A stretch of 64,000 bases of DNA from assembly GCF_963676685.1 (NCBI RefSeq), contig NC_092345.1, forward strand, positions 43,483,838 through 43,547,837. Direction: 5' to 3'. A program made the position numbers and the translations under genes. The DNA comes from Mytilus edulis (Eukaryota > Mollusca > Bivalvia > Mytilida > Mytilidae). The notes below the pieces were generated by a model. The model was not told where the DNA came from, searched no databases, and worked only from the letters and a program-made list of their open reading frames with translations. Of this stretch, positions 10,901-23,282 are shown piece by piece. How positions within the stretch are numbered: position 1 is the stretch's first letter; each line of letters begins with the position of its first letter.

Positions 10901-13529
10901 AGGGGCTAATCCCCTGTGCTCTGGATGTGTTAGCAGATTCTGATGTGGCGTCTGTTGTGATTTTCATAAGAAATCTGTCAAAACTGAATCTAGCAGATTC
11001 TGATGTGGCGTCTGTTGTTATTTTCATAAGAAATCTGTCTAAACTGAATCTTGTGGTTATAAGAAACCCTTCTGAACTGGTTCTTGTGTAAATAAGAGTT
11101 AAGATTACAAGGTGAAAGATCAAAGATCAAAGCAGCAGTTGATAGGCAGAAATTTTGCTCTGTTTTCTAGATGATATCATTTGAACCATACATTCAGTCT
11201 TTATCAGAATTTGCTGTAAAATACCAAGTTGAAGGGGTCAAGGTCTGATTTTTAGGTCAAATCACAGTACCTACTAAAGTTTTAGCTTTATTTCATGACA
11301 TCTTCTAAACATAAGATTAACTTACCTTTTACCCTATGGTTAATGTCACAAAACCAATAAATGGACTGCAATTTTTAGGAAAAGAAATTTGTAGACAATA
11401 TTAATTGAACTTTTGTAAATCTAAGGTGAGTAGTCCACCTTGTGGTCAAAAAGTGCTTTTTTTAACGGCAACTGTTTTTGCATATTTGTTGTGAGACCAC
11501 CAAGACTGCTGACAATTTATGACCAATGATGGATATATGCAAATATTTGCCTAATTATTAGTCTATCAATCATTGCCTTGACTAACCTTTGATAAGTGAC
11601 CTAAAAAAGAAAGGTCTTTCTCATATATATGGCAACTTGGCTTATATGTTACTTTTATTCAATATAATTTTGTCAATTACAGGGTTATCAGAGGGCTGGA
11701 AAATCTGCATTTATTGTATTCATGGATTCAAAGAATGCCTCAGATTTCAAAAATAAATATAACAGGTACCTATATATTGTATATATGTATAAAAAAGTTA
11801 CATGTTTTAATTAGAAATGACGATATTTTATGAAGACACATTTTATAGTGCAGAAGATACTCTATTAATGCTAGATAGATTGTTGTCTCTAATACTTTTA
11901 CTTACCGACACTTGATTTTATTGATTGGTTTAAATTGTTTCATTGGCAAGGCTTCAAGTGGAAACTTGAATTCATTTCAAATTTCAGCCATTACTGTATG
12001 AACCTACTGCTATGGTTTAGAGACAAATAATTGTGTATGTACCATCTTTTGAGTTTTTGCATGATTTGCTGAATGGATCAATATAACCAAAACAATCCAT
12101 ATCATTTGATTACACCTCATATTTATCATGTTCATACACATGTTATTATTCTGATTTAATGAAAAGTAGTTAAATTAAAAACGAAAGTCTGACAGAAGGA
12201 CCCTTTCTATTGAAAAATTGTAGTTTTTTTTGCAATACAGTATTTAATTGATACAATATAAAGATACTCCTTGGCCTACAGAAAGAAAAAATGCGATCTT
12301 GTCTGTACACCAGCTTTGATTATTTGTAATATCTTCACTTATTCTTACAACATTTGTATAAACTTCAAGATTATAAAAAAAACGGTTTTTTTCTAAAGTG
12401 AACATTGATTGGTTAAATATTTCTCAGTCATGTCCTGTTTTTGAATTTGTTTGTTAGCTTTTTGGTCATGAATGTTTGTCTCTAATATTTAATTAACTGT
12501 GCATTTGTATTCAGATATCGCAGATCAAATTTATTCGTTCATTGTTTAATCATACGTTTTTTGATTGAGTTAAGTCTGCCAATTGATATTTTATCGTATG
12601 TTTTTCTTTGTTGTGATGTTATGCTATTGTTTCAGAAAAAGGGAGAAGGTTTGGATCCATTAAAACGTTTAATCCCGCTGCAAATGTTTGCACCTGTCCT
12701 AAGTCAGGAATCTGATGTACAGTAGTTGTCGTTTGTTTATGTAATATATACGTGTTTCTCGTTTCTCGTTTTGTTTATATAGATTAGACCGTTGGTTTTC
12801 CCGTTTGAATGGTTTTACACTAGTAATTTTGGGGCCCTTTATAGCTTGTTGTTCGGTGTGAGCTAAGGCTCCGTGTTGAAGGCCGTACTTTAACCTATAA
12901 TGGTTTACTTTTTAAATTGTTATTTGTATGGAGAGTTGTCTCATTGGCACTCACACCACATCTTCCTATATCAATGTAAATCATTATAATCTTGCAATCA
13001 GATATTTTTCTCTGAACCAAAAAGTAGTTAATATGAATTATGAATTCTAACATATTCATTTTGCAGGAACTTGAAACAGTTAGTTATTCTTTCATGAGAG
13101 GCCAGGTATACATTAATGAGAAAGCATACATGTCAAGTACCAAAAAAATTACTGTGTTGACCTGTCCTTGTACAACATAATTGATTGGTTGGTGTTTAAC
13201 ACCACCGTCAGAATTATAGTACTATATTGTGTGTCTTTATTGTTGATAGAAGACTTGAGTGCCAAGAGAGAATCACTGATGTTCTGTAGAAAAACTGACA
13301 CTCCTAGTCAATTAAGATTAGAGTGTAACATTTGTGAGATTCAAACATACAACATCTTTTTTGACAAGCTAGTGATACAGTAGTTTGACCGCTAAGACCA
13401 CCAAAGCCACCAGCTTCAAAATTATATGTAAAAAAAAAATATCTTTTGATCTTTTTTCTACTTTGCAGGCACATGCTGGACTTGTCACACATATCAGTGG
13501 AATTAATACCAGATTTGAGACCTCTATAA
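4472..13529 (+). CDS. RBM33: RBM33-like RNA-binding protein, C-terminal part (7 exons, 5' end outside recognised sequence)
   Basis: The seven exons join in frame to about 640 codons. In order they encode a Pro/His/Gln-rich stretch, a basic segment around KEARMKKFGAIQNIPVIGR, a charged helix (EDDYLKKIAAQKEMRAAIQ), an Arg/Gly/Gln-rich segment, and a C-terminal RRM. The RRM spans three exons: RNP2-like VRIDNL, RNP1-like KSAFIVFM, and the closing motif RHMLDLSHISVEL. This order and the closing motif are what I know of RBM33, a nuclear RNA-binding protein implicated in mRNA processing and export. All exon junctions use GT donors and AG acceptors and keep phase. The first exon here starts inside a codon, so earlier exons must exist; none is visible in the repeat-rich 1-4471. 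Introns carry family B, C and D repeats. The family is seen with good confidence; cellular role is inferred from orthology. Confidence 0.85.
4947..5472 (+). other. RBM33 intron
   Basis: AT-rich, with T and A runs near 5328 and 5453. Nothing else recognised. Confidence 0.7.
5473..5668 (+). CDS. RBM33: RBM33 exon: basic segment with KKFGAIQNIPVIGR
   Basis: The first base completes the Arg codon split from the previous exon, then FQGPRPSLQQQAGNKVLQKA follows. The segment ends KQLKSAPTTK before a gtaggt donor (phase 0). It contains an acidic/serine patch SSEEENSSPPK that could be phosphorylated (inference). Confidence 0.85.
5831..7205 (+). mobile_element. Family B element, complete copy 1 (HINE-like, inferred)
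   Basis: Starts TTTTTAGCTCACCTGGCC with a hairpin (GGCCTAAAAGGCC) and ends AAGGTGAGCG, a second hairpin AGGCTCTTGAGAGCCT, then CTTGTTT. Inside are about two and a half diverged 500-bp units marked by AAACATGGCCGCCGT, GCATTTAGAGCAAAT and AATTGTCAATTGACCCCTTA. It fills most of the RBM33 intron 5669-7467. Confidence 0.75.
7253..7439 (+). repeat. Family C fragment, 3' part
   Basis: Contains TTTTGATGAAGTTGAAGTCC, AATTTTAATGCCAAATTAGA -like phrases and ends GGACACATTCTTGTT. Lacks the ATGCCCC head. Sits directly before the RBM33 exon at 7468. Confidence 0.75.
7468..7603 (+). CDS. RBM33: RBM33 exon: charged helical segment
   Basis: Acceptor ttactag; phase 0 entry at Val-Glu-Asp-Asp. The translation alternates Lys/Arg/Gln/Glu (KKIAAQKEMRAAIQRQKELK, then RRKELEEKLAKQ), which predicts a long charged alpha-helix, as in vertebrate RBM33. 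It ends with the first base of a Gly codon before gtaact. Confidence 0.87.
8017..8293 (+). mobile_element. Family C element, complete copy
   Basis: Starts TTTTTATGCTCCATTTATGG, includes CATTATGTTTTCTGGTCTGT and a GTCCGTT-rich stretch, and ends GGGACACATTCTTGTTT. A 70-codon ORF antisense to it is a by-product. Confidence 0.75.
8610..9418 (+). mobile_element. Family D element with tandem units of 140-170 bp
   Basis: Starts ATTATACCCCCGC and ends GCCGCGGGGGTAT, a hairpin-like AGCAGTAGCTCACAGTTA and CTTGTT. Four internal units each contain CGTCACATTTTTCTCAGGAA, TAAGTCAGCTATAC and CGACAACTTCCTGTTTACC. The inverted ATACCCCCGC/GCGGGGGTAT ends support a mobile unit. It ends 21 bases before the RBM33 exon at 9440. 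Confidence 0.75.
9440..10293 (+). CDS. RBM33: RBM33 exon: RG/QG-rich region and linker
   Basis: Largest exon seen, 854 nt. It begins by completing the Gly codon, then KDISELESADSESSDSASQI (acidic/serine). About 9530-9800 is rich in RGQ and RGRG motifs typical of RNA-binding disordered regions and potential arginine methylation (inference). The rest is a linker with MEVHGSGPVTLLKSFTVTNV, a basic cluster KRMKKIIRTKRNAQGD, and a Ser/Pro tail ending SSPPAGIT before a perfect gtaagt donor. The bases just upstream are the 3' end of a family D repeat (ending near 9418), so this repeat inserted right beside the exon. Confidence 0.9.
10588..10695 (+). CDS. RBM33: RBM33 exon: first half of C-terminal RRM
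   Basis: Acceptor attacag, donor gtacat, 36 codons in phase 0. Encodes RTVRIDNLSLSTSDNTIKSL followed by CGCVGPFQ: beta-1 with RNP2 (VRIDNL), helix 1 and the turn to beta-2. Confidence 0.9.
10931..11050 (+). repeat. 60-bp tandem duplication in an RBM33 intron
   Basis: Two adjacent units beginning TAGCAGATTCTGATGTGGCG, exactly 60 bases apart with about two differences. The antisense 94-codon ORF here is an effect of the duplication (60 is a multiple of 3). Confidence 0.8.
11683..11765 (+). CDS. RBM33: RBM33 exon: RRM RNP1 strand and helix 2
   Basis: Acceptor aattacag, donor gtacct. Encodes GYQRAGKSAFIVFMDSKNAS then DFKNKYN and two bases of Arg. KSAFIVFM is the RNP1 strand; it lacks the aromatic residues of a canonical RNP1 at some positions, as in other divergent RRMs. 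Confidence 0.9.
11766..13468 (+). other. Last RBM33 intron, partly family E repeat
   Basis: Besides the family E copy at about 12560-12975 the intron is AT-rich without recognisable coding sequence. Confidence 0.6.
12560..12975 (+). repeat. Family E dispersed repeat, diverged copy 1
   Basis: Contains AACGTTTAATCCCGCTGCAA, CCTGTCCTAAGTCAGGAATC, GTTGTCGTTTGTTTATGT, GAAGGCCGTAC and ends TCTCATTGGCACTCACACCA followed by CATCTTCCT. Matches the better kept copies at 38.75 kb (+) and 46.4 kb (-). Confidence 0.75.
13469..13529 (+). CDS. RBM33: RBM33 terminal coding exon (last RRM strand)
   Basis: Acceptor ctttgcag. The first base completes Arg, then HMLDLSHISVELIPDLRPL and a TAA stop. RHMLDLSHISVEL fits the end of vertebrate RBM33 as I know it, so this is preferred over two competing acceptors at 13067 and 13634 (see findings). 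Confidence 0.85.
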
Positions 13530-15560
13530 TGACATCACAACTTGGAAGTCAGAGATTATTATACTTTATAAGAATAACAGACAAAAGATGAATATTCATA
13601 ATTTATATGATATTTTTCTTTGTTAGTTTTTTTTTCATGCAGTTGATACAGGTAAGAAATAGTGTTGTTAAAAGAAGAAGAATCGACAATTATCAAGATG
13701 GTAGCAGTAAACAGGAAGTTGTCTGAAGTGAATATAGAAGCAGAAAAAAATGCAGTTGTCTGCAGTGAATTTAAAGATACAGATGAATATGAAAGAAAAC
13801 TTCAAAGAAAATGTACAGATAATGTCTGCTTGCATTTCAAGATGATTGCAAAAAAACTGATTTGAATGAATGCACTGATACGTAACATCAGCTGAAACAA
13901 AATTTCTGCAATGAGTGCAGATATAGAAACAATTGTGAATGTGTTCACTGTAACCTCTGTAATAGGTACATAGAACTTGATGTAAATTTTATTAATTATT
14001 TATCTGGCAATTATGGTAAGGAAAATATTTTTTGACTTTCCTAACCTTCTATGTTCAAATAACATAAATGTTTTATGTTGTTTTATGAGGTTCATTTGTT
14101 TATTATCAAGAGCATTTGATATCTGATGTTTTGTTATTAGCTTTCAGACAAAGCTATTTATTTGTTTTTGTATCAGCATCTTTCATATAGTACATTTACT
14201 TGTATGTAATAATAGCACCAAAAAAGTTGGATGCGTTTTTTTAATATCCATGACCCACAAGTATAAGAAAGTTGAATATATAACAATATATTTCAATGAA
14301 TCATAGTGAGGACTTTCCTCTGAAATGAACTATTGGTCACTTTCAAAATAATTTACAAAGCATAGTGAACAGACATAACGTTTAGACCTATGATGAAACA
14401 AAGAATTATGAGATACAGGGGATGCCAATGAAATCACAACCTTGATCGTCAGATAGAAAGTGCCGAGAACATTTTACATGAAACAGTTATTATGAAGACT
14501 GCTTATTTGTGCAAGACATTAAAAAATTATTTTATTGGATAAGAAGAAAATTTTGGACGTATACCTGCAATTCATCAACTAAAATGACTCAAAAGAATGG
14601 ACTTCGTAAATGCAATAAACGACACCACTTTATATATGTGGACTACATATTCAAAGTTTATATTCTTGGACATCTTAAGAAGGTGTCATTTACTACACAA
14701 TTTTGCATGCTTATTGCATGCTTAATCAACAAGAAAACATTCTTTGAACAATGAATTATTTTATATGAAAGTGATCAAAGTATTAAGATGTTGACGTTTG
14801 TCTGCTTTTGATAATGCAACATTTTGCAAAATGAATTTTAAGTATGTGGGTTATGTTAAATATGGTGGTTTGTCAACACGTCTGATGAAGAAACAAACAA
14901 CCATTTACTGATTGGAGAACTTAAACTATTAATGGAAATATTTATTAGCTTGTATGGAGATATGGATGAAAACTATTATCATGTGCTTGCCATATCACAA
15001 GAGGATTCACCAATTCGGACATGGATGAACACTATTATCCTGTGCCTACTGAGATGACAAAATAGATGATGACCAGATCAAAATAGACATTGAAAGTGAC
15101 CATTGACCCTGTTAAATTACCCCTCTTACAAAATTAACTTAAAAAATTCTTTGTAAGGCCATCATAAGTAATTGGTTGGATTGCAAACAAGTAAAGATCA
15201 TTATTTTTCTAATTCTATCATGCCATAGCTAGGAGCGTAAGAACAATGTACACACATTTAGGTTATAAAAAAAAAGTTCCATACTGAAATAGATTGAATC
15301 CTGCCTTCTGCTATTATTTTAAGTTCTTGATGAAAAGTCAAGTGATATTTTACACAAACTGATTATGAATTTTATGTTGTATTGGACTAGTCCTCTTGAA
15401 CTCACAAATCTAATTTCATGATCCAAACATACTATTCATTGCCAGAGATATAGTCGTCATTTGCATTGAAGCCTAATTTTCTATTGATAAAAGGAGAATG
15501 CTTTTTAGCTGCAGAATAGATAAAATATTTTAAATAAAGAATCTTAATTTCCATCATCAT
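13530..15560 (+). other. RBM33 3' UTR or downstream sequence
   Basis: After the stop at 13529 the sequence is AT-rich. The next good AATAAA I see is at 15533-15538. A 67-codon ORF at 13662-13865 follows an acceptor-like tttttttcatgcag; I treat it as untranslated but list it under findings. No repeat family recognised. Confidence 0.4.
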
Positions 15561-15564
15561 TATT

Positions 15565-16165
15565 AAGGTTCAGTCTGTGGTTTCAGTTTTTTCAGACATC
15601 AATATCATTTCAAACCTTTATGAAATTTGGACAGAAGCTTTTTGTATAACCAAAAGAGGGTATCAAAAGGAAAATTTTAATTTTTTTTTTCTCTGTATTT
15701 TATTGATATTTTTTTTTCTTTCTTTTTTTCCAAATTTTTTCTCGCGAAAGAACTAATTTTTGCAGTTAACAGGTAGATACAGTCTGGGTTTAAAGTTTGT
15801 TACACATCAATTGATTCAACAAACCTTTATTGAATTTTATATAATCTCTGGGTGGAAACTTTTTCATGATCTAGAGATAATTTCTGAATTAAAATTTTAA
15901 AGAATATATTAAATAATGTTTTTAGTATTTTACTGATTGACTGACATTTTTGCAGCTAACATTTATAGGCTGTCTTTTATTACATATTTTTGACAGGATA
16001 AATTTGCAAGCCTTCATGAATAATGAAACCTGGACAGAAGCTAATCAGCAAGATCAAGAAAAAGCATTTTAAGAAAAATTTTATGTTTATTCTCTATTTT
16101 CCTTATAGTAGACCATCTTTTTACAGTTAACACTACACTTTGGCAGTGACAGCAGCAATCACAGA
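15565..16165 (+). repeat. Three diverged tandem units of about 200 bp
   Basis: Each unit has CAGT(T)AACA(G/T), a C-T-G-T-C or CAGTCTGG phrase, CAAACCTTTATGAAATTTGG or a variant, and a TTTTCTCTGTATTTTA-like stretch. The tail GACAGCAGCAATCACAGACA also occurs at 7215. Confidence 0.55.
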
Positions 16166-16169
16166 CAAG

Positions 16170-19100
16170 GCAAGGAGTCCCTATAAATCCCTTCCAAATT
16201 TTTTGAATAATCATTTATTTAATTAAACAACAGATTTATATGATCTGGACTCTTTTATGATATTTATCATTAGGTCATTAACGTTTCCAAATTTATGCAT
16301 TTGACCTGTAATTTCACTTATTGTTTTGTCAAAATATATATGAGCAACAGCATTACCCGAAAAAATATTTTAAACACATTTACATCTATGTAACAAACAA
16401 AATTGTAGCAAGTAACCTTTTGGGTAAAGCTGTTGTTCATATTGAACTTTAATGACCAAATGAAGCATCATTTTTATCAATTTTTTGTTTTACTGTGAAA
16501 GTAATTTATTTTGTGAATGTAAGTGGGTTTTTTACAAAAGGTTTTCGTAAAAAAGATACATGTTATTTTATAGGTTGCAGCTGTTTCACAAGTCATGCCT
16601 CTTTTGGGAGATATAAAATAATAATTTTTATAGATATGTTAATTTGTCAACGTACTTGTTCCCAGATCTGATCTCTGTATTTCATCTCATAGAGACACAA
16701 CTTGGGAATGTTACCAGTATAGAAAAAACAAAAACAAATCAATTCTTAGGAAGTTGAATAGTGGAGGTAGGGGTAGTATAGTATTTTAGTTTAAGTTTAA
16801 ACTCAAAAATAAAAGCTCAGGGCATATAAATGTTGAAAATATGTTGCACAGCCCTATATTTTGACCTTTGAATATAAATAGTATTGCATATCAACTTTCC
16901 ATTCTGTGATATAATTTTTCACAAAACTTCATAGTAAAAGTATCACAGATTAAGCAGCAAAGGGAGTTCCTATGGGAAATGGTATGTATTGGCTATAGTT
17001 AAAGAAATTGCAACCTTTAATGGTTTCTAGGAGATTTCATATAAAGGTGTTCATTTTTACTTGAATGTCTTTCATTATCTATCAACAACATTCATTAAAT
17101 TTTTGATAAATAATTGTTCAAAAGTTATGAGGAGATAATTAACCACTTTTTCATCACACATTATCACTGGTTGTCTAATATTCGTAATTTTATATGGTAA
17201 TTTAAAGATTTAAAGTTGTAGTTTAAGTTTTTAAAGATTAAATTAGTAATAAGAGGTATAAGTGTGAATAGTAACCCAGATTTGTTTTTTCTCCATTGGT
17301 TTATGTTGCCTTTATTCATAGTGCATTTGATGATATTTGATGTAATCTCTTGCCCCTATTTATTTTGTCAAACTTACATGGAGATCTTTTCCTGTCTTGA
17401 TTTGGACAACAGTTGTATTTTTGTTGGATATTTCAATTCACGAAAATTTGTACCCCATGAATAAAAGTACTTTCACAGTATACTAAATGTAAGAAATTTG
17501 TAGCCCTATTGCCAATATGGAAGACAGAATTCGAAATATAAATACTGCTGTCTGACGACTAATGACTTATAACACGTAAAGGATGCTATTTGGAAGATTT
17601 GTAATATTGTTTGGTTATAAAATTTTGAGTTGCCAAATAAATGGTCTGGTAATATTTTTTTTTCAACTCCGACATCTTTTTAAACATTTATGAAAGATTG
17701 TACTGTTGTATTTTTACTCTAAGGAATGGGGAGATATACTATAGATGGTAAAATGTGAAACTTTTATTATGGCTGTGAAATAAAAAAAAAACACATTCAT
17801 AGCAAATCGTGCAAACAATCAGCAGAAGGCAGTCATTTAATATATTAGATATTTCTTTTTTAAACGAGACTCACAAAAATAAGAAAGAGTTATTTATACA
17901 TTTATTTTCTAGTATTTCACATTTAATTGAATGGTATTCTTTCTAGAATAACAGTATATTGCTGTCATTTTAATTTTATGTTCGATTTGTTTCTTGATAA
18001 AGTATTGTTTTTAAATAATTACAACAAAAGCATTTTACAATGTTGTGATCATGGAGAAATAGTACAAAACAACAAAATCATAGTTTACAGTTATTGAAAA
18101 TTTATTATTATATTGAAGATTTTCCCCATCAATCATGCTTAAAAAAAATCACTGTTTGCATCCAACCAAACCACCTTACTATTAGAAATTAAGATAACTT
18201 GTGCTGTTACTGAAAAAAAATAAGACAATTTTGAAGACATCCCCATCTAGATTCTTACTCTTTATGTTATTGTGATAAATTCAAAATAACACTGAAACTC
18301 TATTTGATAAGAAATTTAAATTTCTCGATTTTTTTATGCCCTAGTTAACTCTTATACAATTCAGAACTTGATGAACAGTAACTATACAATCATGTATTAA
18401 TTATCATTGCTATATATTGGTAAATAAATTTATATTGGGTTTTGTACACGTGTGTCTTTATTACATACTAAAACTGTCTTAATTACATGCATATATTACT
18501 TTACATTTTAAACTGATATAGATAGTTGTTGATAAACTTTTGTTATGAGTTTATACATACAACAGAATTTGTCATGTTTGTGATTATATAGTCATACAAA
18601 AATAGGTTGAATGATTTATATAAACATAATAGAAATTATACAAGACTATTCAAGTTTTACTTTTAAATTCAGACAAATAATTTTAAGTATGAATTAAGAT
18701 ACGGTACTGAGTAGTCCCAAAATTCTTACATTGTCCCTCCTAATAGAGGCCTTTCCATCATACAAGAGCAGTCTTTATCTTCTACACATTGGTAATATCT
18801 ATTGTAAATGAGACACAAGCACATCCTCTCATAAAAGGTTCCCCTTTTTATGCTACAAAACATACTAAATTATAACAAATTTTGTGATTGTATTATCACA
18901 GAAATGCAAGATCATTATGTGAGTTTGAATTGTCACTGTAACATTTATTGTTACTTATTGATTGTAACTGTAGAGACACAACTCCTCTTGAGTAGTATTA
19001 ATTTTTTTTAAGATACAACCTTAAACCTTTACCAAAGGCAACCTCTGTTTTAAGACCACATTGGCTGTGGTGATGGGAAGGTCTTTTAAGAGGGACTACA

Positions 19101-21370
19101 GTGTTTAAAGTATACACAAGTTGCTTTAACATAAAATGGAGTGATTGTTAATTTAGACTTATAGACTTGCCCCGAGTCCTGAGTATTTGGAAAGTGAAGA
19201 GTATGCCCAGAACAATCAAAATCAGGATATTTTTTTTAATTTAATGGAACGAACAAAATTACGAAGATATGCACATCATGACTTTTAAAGCACCTGTGAG
19301 AAAAAGCGATACAAATATTCTAGTTGCTAATAGGGATCGTTTTCTTCAAATACTTAGCTTTAAAGTTTTCAGTACATGTTTATTTTTCTAAGTAAGTCGT
19401 GTTGATTGTTGTAATGGTTGATATGTTTTTGTTGTTGCTTCAAAGTAAAGATAAACCACCACCTTCTTTTTGAAAATATAGGGTAATAGCTTAATTGGAC
19501 AGTAAATTGTTGAGATTTAGCAGTTGTATTATTATCCTTTATTGTATGGATGTCTGTAATTTGGTATATTTACATTTTCACATTTCATAGGATTTATAGG
19601 ATATTTTCACATATATGATGATTGTTACATAGTATTGTGGCATTTTAACACTTCTTGTTAAACCTATGAGCAACAATTTGATGGGTTCTATAGATGGTGT
19701 GCTTCAATGGCAAAGTTATGTCACTTTACAACAATTCCTCCTTTTCCAGCGCCAGTCAACCATCTATATCTGTTGACCCACTTTACAGTCCATTTAGTTC
19801 CTGACCATAGTCGATATTGTAGATTGATTTCTAATTTTGTATTCTGCCTTGGTAAAATCTATGAAACATGTAGTTTTGTTAGATGATAGATGGTTGAAAT
19901 AACATATCCAGCATGACCATTTCCATGTCACTTGCTACAATCTTTCTTTTCTTCTCTTCTTGTATTTGAACACTCCTTGGAAATATAGCAAAACATGTTA
20001 GCATTGTTGTGGATATTGCAGGAGATTCAATGTTTATTGAGTGGATTCTTCCATTTCATGTTAGTTGTAGTTTTCTTTTCACTTTTTTTGGCACAAATTT
20101 CATTCTTTTTCACAAATTATTGACTTTTTTTGCCAAGACAGACTATAGCCTGCCATAATTGCAATAGCTGATATATAATTGATCAAGAAATTTTCTCATT
20201 TTGTTTTTCCTAAAAATCAATGTATAGGTTGTTCAAATTTTTGTTTACCATTGAATTCAAATTTTACTCCTGTTAAATTTACAATGTTAATAACTTTTAT
20301 AAAGATTAATCAGCTTTGTGATTCCATTTTAACTTTTGAATGCTTATCATTTATAATATCAGGAATTTTAAGGTATTGAAATAATTGGTTTACTGCTGTG
20401 GATTAAAGAAAAGATATGAGAGAGTCAGATAACACTCATACCTGCTAAATACTTCTAGATCTTGAAAACCCAAAGATTATAAAAATTGAGTTTGAAATGG
20501 TGCCTTAATTGTACATGATGTGCATGTGAGATTTTCATGCAGAATTCAAAGCTTTTTGTTCAGATTTATTGATGTAGGTTTTAAAATTATAAAATGCCTG
20601 AAAGTGTTTTTGTTTTCAACACATATATTAGTTCTATACAATGAAATTCTTGTCAACAGAAATGAAATATACACCTAAATAGTTGTGTACAGAGTGTTTA
20701 AGTGAGATGCCTATAACGTGAAACATTTAGATCTTATAACAATTACGTTTTGAATCCCATTTCCCATCCTGTTGGCTTTACAGTTAATCAATAAATAAAA
20801 GATTCACAATACCACATACATGTACATGTATATCAGTTTCAGTTCCAATATTCTGGTGAATTGGTGTTATTTTTCTCCCTTGACAAAGACCAGCATTCAC
20901 TTTCTTTGATCTTTGTCTCTAGTATCAACTGATATTTACACTCAAGGCTCTGCAAGTGTGCAATAAATAAAGTGCAAACTTGTAAATGATAATAAGATCA
21001 AAGCAAATATTTATAATTGAAGTTGATTATTTATTATTTCTACAATATCTACTGGTATTGCTGTAATTTTTACCTTTTCTGGTTTTGTCATGATCGAAAA
21101 CCCTTCAATGTAGGTGAAGATTTAAAACTTCAGTTAAATTATAACTTTCTTTAAAAAATAACATAAGGGTGGACTATAAATCCAAATTTTTCCTCATTAT
21201 TAGCCTTTATTGTTAGTTCACCACAAGGGTCCAGAAACGGTCATATTTGCTAATCATGACCAAAACTGAAAGTTATTTGTCCTTAACAACAGATTCGGAT
21301 TTAGGACTCTTTCTGTTTTTACAGAAATAATTTCGGTCATTTTATTGAGATCTGGTTTCTTGATTGCCTC
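16170..21370. other. Gene-free AT-rich sequence
   Basis: No exon, RNA gene or well-defined repeat recognised on either strand. A short phrase near 17435 (CACGAAAATTTGTACCCC) resembles part of the repeat at 43660-43850. Short ORFs here show no family resemblance or splice context. Confidence 0.5.
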
Positions 21371-21676
21371 TTTTATGCCCCATTTATTATGCCCCATTAA
21401 TGGGCATTATGTTTTCTGGTCTGTGGGACCATCTGTTCGTTCGTTTGTCTGGTCTTCCGTCCATGGGTCCGTCTGTCCCACTTCAGGTTAAAGTTTTTGG
21501 TAGAGGTAGTTTTTGATGAAGTTGAAGTCCAATCAACTTGAAACTTAATACACATGTTCCTTATGATATGATCTTTCTAATTTTAATGCCAATTAGGGAT
21601 TCTACCCCATTTCCACGGTCCACTAAACATAGAAAATTATAATGTGTATAGGGCATCCATGACACTTTCTTGCTTT
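21371..21676 (+). mobile_element. Family C element with a duplicated head
   Basis: TTTTATGCCCCATTTA is followed at once by TTATGCCCCATTAATGGGCA, so the first bases are doubled. Ends GACACTTTCTTGCTTT. Otherwise like the copy at 8.0 kb. Confidence 0.75.
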
Positions 21677-23282
21677 AAATTTTTTCTTGTAATAAAACAG
21701 CCACTACAGGTTAGTATGATAATCCTGAGGGCCAACACAATCTTTATTGATCTTTTGTAATGTTCAGAATATAATCCTTTACTTGAAAGAAAATCTGTTA
21801 ACACATCAATGGTCCATGTTGTATCACTGTAGGTCATTGACTGAGGCAAGGTTTTTGAAAATGCATTTGTTCTTGTGCTTTCCTTCTATCAAGTTAGTTA
21901 TTCAGTGCCATATATCTCTTTCTTATGCTTTAAACAGAATTTGAGACTCAATTTTTCACCTGTGTACAGTTTCTTTGGAAGCTGAATTTGTAGACTTATT
22001 ACATTGTTAGTAATATTTTCTCTGCAGTTCTAAAATTATTTGTCATTTTATTACTGTACAATAGTTCAATCTTTCTGTTACAATCACCAAGCAAAATATT
22101 TTTTTTATTTATATTTATTAAATGAAACTATATTTGTATGTGGTATTGTGTTTCTTTATTACTGTGAAGAATATGTACATTTTTGGTACAAGCATTAATA
22201 AGGTACTCAACTTGTTTTTGATAACATTATAATAATTTCTTAATTCACAGTACAGTGGCCAGAATTCTGTTTATGTGTTATACATATGTACATGAACTAT
22301 TGTAATGGATTTGCAGTTTTTAAATCGACTCTCTACAGTCAGTGCTAAGGATGTTACAGATGTGTTCAGCTCATGAATATCTTTTACAATATTTGTGAAT
22401 TATAATTATCTCAGGTCAGTATATAGGTATATATTTCTATTTACAAGATGTATATTTATATTTTAAATCTCCTTTATGATGTTTGTTAATTATTTTTATA
22501 TATATTTACATTGTAGAGTTCATATTTGTTGATAATATTACATATTTGTTGAGTTTTAATATGATTTTACATTTCAGATCTCATAGAAGTTAGTACATGT
22601 ATTACAATGTTAATTTCTTTTATATATATTTTAACATTTTTTTGTATATAAAGCAGTTTTTACACCTTTTTTTTACAAAGTAACAAAGAGGACAGTAAGA
22701 TTTCTAATATTTGACTGATATTGAAAATTTCTTTCTGGTAAAATCCATATTTTCTTTTGGCTTGAAATTTGTATTTGTTTCTCTAGATAACATTTGAAAT
22801 GTATTCATGAATAATCTATGATTGTAAGCAAAACCCAGGTATTGGATGTTACATTTTTTTGTTCAATCTGAATTTTAATATCATTGATTCCCTGCAAATT
22901 AATATGAATCTCTCCTTTGATATGTTGGTTGAAATTATTATGTCCTTTTCTCTTATTATTTTTTGTCTAATGTCTAGAGAAATCATGTCTGGGTCATTTA
23001 TTACAGAAGCTGTGCCAACACACCAATTGATTAATTTGTGTAGAGAGGCATTGTATCATAGTTGCTTTGAAATGTACAGTTTTCTGCTTTTGTTCTATCC
23101 AACTGGGTTGTATGTGCCTGTGATATGCTTGTTGCATATTTTTACTTTGCCTATTTGAATATGCAATTCTTACAGATCCTCTGAAAAATTCTGACAACAG
23201 GGACTTTGATACCCCTTGCAATTAACTGGTATTGTTGAAGTCATTCTCAAGTCCAATTTTTGTATTGTAAGGCACAGTTGTC
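21677..23282. other. Gene-free AT-rich sequence
   Basis: No gene or recognised repeat; ORFs of 99 codons or less overlap on opposite strands with no family match. Confidence 0.5.

Noticed and set aside
13067-13097. Small exon NLKQLVILS at the end of RBM33
   Set aside because: Joins in frame, but 13469-13529 restores the family's RHMLDLSHISVEL end, so it is kept only as an alternative splice possibility.
22859-23221. 99-codon (+) and 75-codon (-) ORFs
   Set aside because: No domain, no splice sites of quality, and mutually overlapping in AT-rich sequence.
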